Positions 33,381 to 36,520 of a stretch of 36,520 bases of DNA are shown here, piece by piece; positions within the stretch are counted from its first letter, which is position 1; each line of letters starts with the position of its first letter. The notes beneath the pieces were generated by a model. That model had not been told where the DNA came from, did not search any database, and saw only the letters and a list, made by a program, of their open reading frames with translations. The DNA comes from Candidatus Heimdallarchaeota archaeon (lineage in GTDB: Archaea > Asgardarchaeota > Heimdallarchaeia > Heimdallarchaeales > Heimdallarchaeaceae): positions 1 through 36,520 of the forward strand of contig JAAFKI010000023.1 in assembly GCA_021399345.1 (NCBI GenBank), written 5' to 3'. Both the position numbers and the translations under genes were made by a program.

Positions 33381-33401
33381 TGCTTTTTATACCGAAAAGC
33401 A
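33381..33401. promoter_or_regulatory. Dyad around the TATA box of the modifier gene
   Basis: TGCTTTT (33381-33387) and AAAAGCA (33395-33401) are a perfect 7-bp inverted repeat that encloses or overlaps the TATA-like TTTTTATA (33384-33391). A factor bound here would control the promoter. The predicted start of transcription is near 33415, leaving about 45 nt before the ATG at 33461. Confidence 0.4.
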
Positions 33402-33460
33402 TAGTTTTTTAACAATCTAATGCAATATAGATAAATTGTAATAAACAAGGAATGATTATT

Positions 33461-33811
33461 ATGAGCGAAGAATTTGAAGAATTATCCTTTGATGAAGAAG
33501 AAGAGGAAGTTGAAGAAGAAGAAATTATCTCAAAAACCCCTGAAAAGTCAAAGACTCCTGGAAGTAAAAAAATTAGTGTTTATTTTCAAAGCACTATTGG
33601 GCCAAGTCCAAAACAAGAGAAACTTGTTGTTGCCACTGATGCACCAATTGGTGACATCAAATATACTGTTAGCCAAATATTTGGACTACCTCCAGATGAA
33701 TTTCATCTGTCTCATGCAGGAAGAACCTGCGATTCAGGTGATGTCTTAGAAGATTATGGAGTTGAAGATGGAGATACCATTCTACTTATCCCAGTATCAA
33801 CTGCAGGATAA
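33461..33811 (+). CDS. Ubiquitin-like modifier with acidic N-terminal extension and Ala-Gly C-terminus
   Basis: This 116-residue protein has a very acidic extension (2-22) and a Ser/Thr/Lys linker, then a ubiquitin fold (about 37-116). From APIGDIK to the end it aligns with ubiquitin without gaps, including LPPDEF and AGRTCDSG. The equivalents of ubiquitin Lys48 and Lys63 are Arg88 and Asp103, Ile44 is Ser84 and Arg72 is Val112. The end is STAG, with no residues after the Gly. It is thus mature as translated. The E1 gene follows after 113 bp. The ATG at 33461 has AAGGA about 8 nt upstream. Confidence 0.88.
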   Translation: MSEEFEELSFDEEEEEVEEEEIISKTPEKSKTPGSKKISVYFQSTIGPSPKQEKLVVATDAPIGDIKYTVSQIFGLPPDEFHLSHAGRTCDSGDVLEDYGVEDGDTILLIPVSTAG

Positions 33812-33924
33812 ATGGAAGAAGTAATCAATATCCAAGAAAGAATTTCTCTTTCTCCCTCCATTTATTTTTCAAACAATCATTATTTTTTCATACTAGAAGC
33901 AGAGTAATACTTGAGGAGTATACC

Positions 33925-35175
33925 ATGAGCAACAAATCACAACAATCAAATTTTTTTGATGAAACATTCTCTGAAGAAGAACGAAAACGTCTAGATAGGC
34001 AACTTAGATTACCGGGTTGGAATCAAAAAACTTTGAAGGATTCAAAAGTGGTTATAGCAGGAATTGGCGGATTAGGTACCGAAATTGCAAAGAATCTGGC
34101 AATGGCAGGAGTTGGTACATTACATTTAATAGATTTGGACATTATTGAATACTCTAATCTTAATAGACAAATTTTATTTTCTGATGCAGATGAGGGGGAA
34201 CCTAAATCCAAAGTTTCAGCTAGAGCTTTAAAGAAAATTAATCCCTTTAGCAAATATATTTGGTATCACTCTAATCTTGAAGATGTTGATCCTGAAGTAT
34301 ATGCGACAGCTGATTTAATAATTTCTGGATTAGATTCAGTTACTGCAAGAGCTGAATTAAATCGTAGAGCTGTCCACTTCAAGAAAACTATGATTGATGG
34401 AGGAACAGCAACATACTATGGTCATGTTTACACTTACTCTCCAGGAGAGAATGCATGTCTTCAATGTGATCCTCAGATTGAAAGAGAAAGAGAAACTTTA
34501 GCAGCTTGTACTTTGGTTGGAGTTCCAAGAAAGAGATCTCACTGCTTGCTTAAGGGGCAGTTATCTTTTGAATCGAAACATAACAGAACTCCAGATACAG
34601 CAGTCATAGAAGAAATGAATGTTGTTCTAGATTATGCTAACAATTTAGTTAAAGAGCATTTTCCAGATAAAAGTATTTTTACAATTGACGAAGCTGTAAA
34701 GATGGTTGATCAGCATGATCCAACCATAATCACAATGAATGCAGTTATAGCTTCATTGCAATCGCAGGAAGCAGTTAAGATACTCCATCATGTCAAAGGA
34801 ATCAAACTTGGAACAGTAAACAAAGAATATGTTATTTACAATGGTTTGGTTGGTAAATTCTTCTACATAGAGAAGCCACCTAACAAAAAGTGTGCTTTGT
34901 GCGGTTCAGCTGCGATCATAATTGAGGAAGTAACAATTCCAGAAACTACAACTATCGATATGCTTCTTTCAATCATTAAGAATAAAGGATATAGCTATGA
35001 TCCTGAATTTGAACCATCTTTCTGGTTGATTGATAAGAAAGATCCAGAAGAAGTTGAACTCAATCTAACACTAAAAGAACAAGATATTAGGAATTATGAA
35101 ACTCTATTTGTTACAAGCTTAACCAAAAATGGTGAAGAAATAGATCTCTACATAAGGTTAATACTAAAGGGATAA
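33925..35175 (+). CDS. E1-like modifier-activating enzyme with UBA3-like active site and C-terminal UFD-like domain
   Basis: This 416-residue E1 has a nucleotide-binding IAGIGGLGTEIAKNLAMAG (44-62) and LIDLDIIEYSNLNRQ (68-82). A zinc site is formed by C178/C181 and C323/C326. The catalytic Cys 195 sits in AACTLVGVPRKRSHC, matching the UBA3 pattern CTIASxPRxPxHC. The last 80 residues (about 336-416) look like the ubiquitin-fold domain that recruits E2 in UBA3. It would adenylate the modifier Gly and pass it to the E2. It is shorter than UBA1, so it probably works as a homodimer. GAGGAG lies 7 nt before the ATG. Confidence 0.93.
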   Translation: MSNKSQQSNFFDETFSEEERKRLDRQLRLPGWNQKTLKDSKVVIAGIGGLGTEIAKNLAMAGVGTLHLIDLDIIEYSNLNRQILFSDADEGEPKSKVSARALKKINPFSKYIWYHSNLEDVDPEVYATADLIISGLDSVTARAELNRRAVHFKKTMIDGGTATYYGHVYTYSPGENACLQCDPQIERERETLAACTLVGVPRKRSHCLLKGQLSFESKHNRTPDTAVIEEMNVVLDYANNLVKEHFPDKSIFTIDEAVKMVDQHDPTIITMNAVIASLQSQEAVKILHHVKGIKLGTVNKEYVIYNGLVGKFFYIEKPPNKKCALCGSAAIIIEEVTIPETTTIDMLLSIIKNKGYSYDPEFEPSFWLIDKKDPEEVELNLTLKEQDIRNYETLFVTSLTKNGEEIDLYIRLILKG

Positions 35176-35261
35176 CTAGCAATTCAATATTTTGTTCGGT
35201 ATCTTACTTTTTTATTATGTTGTCATCTAAAGCTTGTACAAAAAATTAGAAAAAGGAATTG

Positions 35262-35283
35262 TGAAACAAAATTAATTGTTTCA
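35262..35283. terminator. Inverted repeat between convergent E1 and cold-shock genes
   Basis: TGAAACAA (35262-35269) and TTGTTTCA (35276-35283) are a perfect 8-bp inverted repeat with a 6-base AATTAA spacer, in a 160-bp gap between two gene ends. It probably marks the 3' ends of both transcripts. T-rich stretches lie to its left (ACTTTTTTATT). Confidence 0.4.
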
Positions 35284-35337
35284 GTAAGAAGATTCAGTTT
35301 ATACTAGGAAACTCTTCAATGATTTCCTCAAATCTGA

Positions 35338-35550
35338 TTAAACTTTAACCAAATTTGCTGCTTGAGAACCTCTATCAGTTTCTTCAACATCGAATTCTAC
35401 TTCGTCTCCTTCTTTCAGGTCGTTAAAGTCTTCTTTAACACCAGAACGATGGAAGAAGACTTCTTTTTCTTCTCCTTCGACATTGACGAACCCATAATTT
35501 CGGTCATACATTATTCTTTTAACTACGCCTTTCAAGTTGGATTCCTCCAT
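35338..35550 (-). CDS. Cold-shock-domain protein
   Basis: This 70-residue protein has the single-stranded nucleic-acid-binding motifs of the cold-shock fold: NYGFVNVEG (RNP1-like) and EVFFHRSGV (RNP2-like), then LKEGDEVEFDVEETDRGSQAANLV as in CspA-type proteins. The first strand (LKGVVKRIMYDR) is standard. It likely acts as an RNA chaperone. ATG 35550 is preferred over a TTG four codons upstream (35562). The AT-rich leader contains no clear ribosome-binding site. Confidence 0.9.
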   Translation of the reverse strand: MEESNLKGVVKRIMYDRNYGFVNVEGEEKEVFFHRSGVKEDFNDLKEGDEVEFDVEETDRGSQAANLVKV

Positions 35551-35927
35551 ATTTTTGCTCAAATTGGAACTTTTTCAAGCTCAATCTTAATTAAAAACTA
35601 GTTCTCAGAAAATTCTTACTCCTTTAACGAAACAAAACAATCTAATTTCACTACTTTTTAACTTGCTATATGAATTTGGAAGGAGGCTTTATAAATTATC
35701 CTATCCGCCTAAAGAATTTGCTGAAATAACTTAAATATCCAATAAAACATGAAATAATAGAGAATCCCAGTGGAATTTAGTTCTTTAGCAGCATATTTGT
35801 TTATTTCTTATTTTTATGATAAATTATCGTCATATAGTCATATTAAAAGTACAATGAATCACTTTGGAAGACACTTTTAGGACAATTATTACAGGAGCTT
35901 TTATAGGGATTTCAAGGGAGAAATGTG
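35551..35927. other. Gap between the cold-shock and tnpB genes
   Basis: About 375 AT-rich bases without a gene. TTTATAAAT near 35688-35696 is a possible TATA box. A short minus-strand reading (35830-36024) is only the shadow of tnpB. The left end of the TnpB element must lie here, but I see no clear palindrome defining it. Confidence 0.4.
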
Positions 35928-36520
35928 ATGACGAAAGTACTACGAGTAGAATGCATAGAACTCCCCTATCACCAAGCTTTGAGTACGCTTTGTCATCGAG
36001 TGAAAAACCTCTATAATCGAGCAAATTATCTGATAAAACAATCTCTAAACAAAAAGAGTAAGTTACTAGTGTACTACGATCTCAACACCTTTCTCAAGGA
36101 AGAAGATTGTTATCGAGTTCTTCCTGCTCACACAGCTCAACACACACTCAAACTCCTCTGTTGGAATTGGAAAGCGTATTTCCGAGCATTAAAGGAGTGG
36201 AAAAACCATCCTAGCAAGTTTTTTGCCATACCTCAACCACCCAACTACAAAGCGAAGGATGGCGAAGTGGTAGCAATCTTCACCAACCAGCAAGCAAGAA
36301 TTGTTAATGGATGGGTAGTCCTTCCCAAAAAAGTAGGTTTTTACTACAAAACTCGACTGACTTCACGAACAACACTGAAGGAAGTAAGAATTGTACCTCG
36401 ACGAGTGGGTTACACTCTCGAACTAGTCTATGAGAAGGTCTTACCTAAACTGCGAAGACGTTTTACCAGGAAAGGTGCGATCGATTTAGGGTCTATCAAC
36501 TTTGTAGCCTTTGTGGATAA
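35928..36520 (+). CDS. tnpB: TnpB/IS605-type RNA-guided nuclease, partial (runs off the window)
   Basis: The reading frame is open from ATG 35928 to the end (197 codons). The start fits TnpB: RVECIELPYHQALSTLCHRVKNLYNRANYL, the usual N-terminal helix, with TAQHTLKLLCWNWKAYFRALKEW after it. The last codons encode KGAIDLGSINFVAFVDN, the RuvC-I strand with its catalytic Asp, so the C-terminal half (Glu, zinc finger, last Asp) lies beyond the window. AGGGAG is about 8 nt before the ATG. No tnpA transposase gene is visible on the left, so this is a TnpB-only element or its tnpA lies on the right. Confidence 0.9.
   Translation, partial: MTKVLRVECIELPYHQALSTLCHRVKNLYNRANYLIKQSLNKKSKLLVYYDLNTFLKEEDCYRVLPAHTAQHTLKLLCWNWKAYFRALKEWKNHPSKFFAIPQPPNYKAKDGEVVAIFTNQQARIVNGWVVLPKKVGFYYKTRLTSRTTLKEVRIVPRRVGYTLELVYEKVLPKLRRRFTRKGAIDLGSINFVAFVD

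Noticed and set aside
33474..33749. Alternative lysine-rich reading frame inside the modifier gene
   Set aside because: It is a shifted-frame shadow of the modifier, which has clear ubiquitin similarity and its own ribosome-binding site.

Overview
This AT-rich window most likely comes from an Asgard archaeon. The evidence is a Ras/Rab-type small GTPase; a near-complete eukaryote-like ubiquitin-type conjugation cluster (E1, E2, ubiquitin-like modifier, JAMM protease and a RING-like membrane protein); and archaeal markers (deoxyhypusine synthase, a geranylgeranyl reductase family enzyme, four-subunit 2-oxoacid:ferredoxin oxidoreductase). Many genes have TATA-like elements about 25 nt upstream of the start (leaderless transcripts), and others carry GGTGA-type ribosome binding sites. 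I cannot place the lineage within Asgard from sequence alone.

Layout. 1-130: structured, GC-richer DNA that may be the right end of an IS605/TnpB-type element. 185-2590: a Cys-rich small protein, a RecA/KaiC-like protein without a Walker A motif, a P-loop kinase and a small GTPase with an altered G3 motif. 2720-5864: a gamma-delta-alpha-beta 2-oxoacid:ferredoxin oxidoreductase operon behind a leader that can fold in mutually exclusive ways. 5851-9392: a GT-C-like membrane glycosyltransferase and an adenine-specific DNA methyltransferase. 9410-15772: rhodanese, deoxyhypusine synthase, a zinc ribbon, a phosphoesterase, a PhoU-like helical protein, a secreted endonuclease/exonuclease/phosphatase-fold enzyme, a histidine phosphatase and a flavodoxin-like protein. 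15877-23708: a membrane-protein-rich stretch (MFS transporter, two DUF457/YdjM-like proteins, two tandem CPBP/CAAX proteases, a DUF1295 protein, an MscS channel) with several very small genes. 23822-28830: lipid-type flavoprotein reductase, GNAT, a Cys-rich membrane protein, amidohydrolase and a pair of ATC-hydrolase-like genes.

28909-35175 is the most notable part. One transcription unit runs E2, JAMM deubiquitinase-like protein, polytopic membrane protein with a C-terminal RING-like domain, then a second polytopic membrane protein. A divergently oriented gene for a lysine-rich disordered repeat protein follows, then the ubiquitin-like modifier and an E1 with a UBA3-like catalytic-cysteine region and a C-terminal UFD-like domain. 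The modifier aligns with ubiquitin but ends in Ala-Gly with no propeptide, and lacks the equivalents of Arg72, Ile44, Lys48 and Lys63. With the membrane RING protein, this suggests a divergent, membrane-associated modification system.

The window ends with a cold-shock-domain gene and a tnpB gene that runs off the edge. No tRNA, rRNA or CRISPR array was found.
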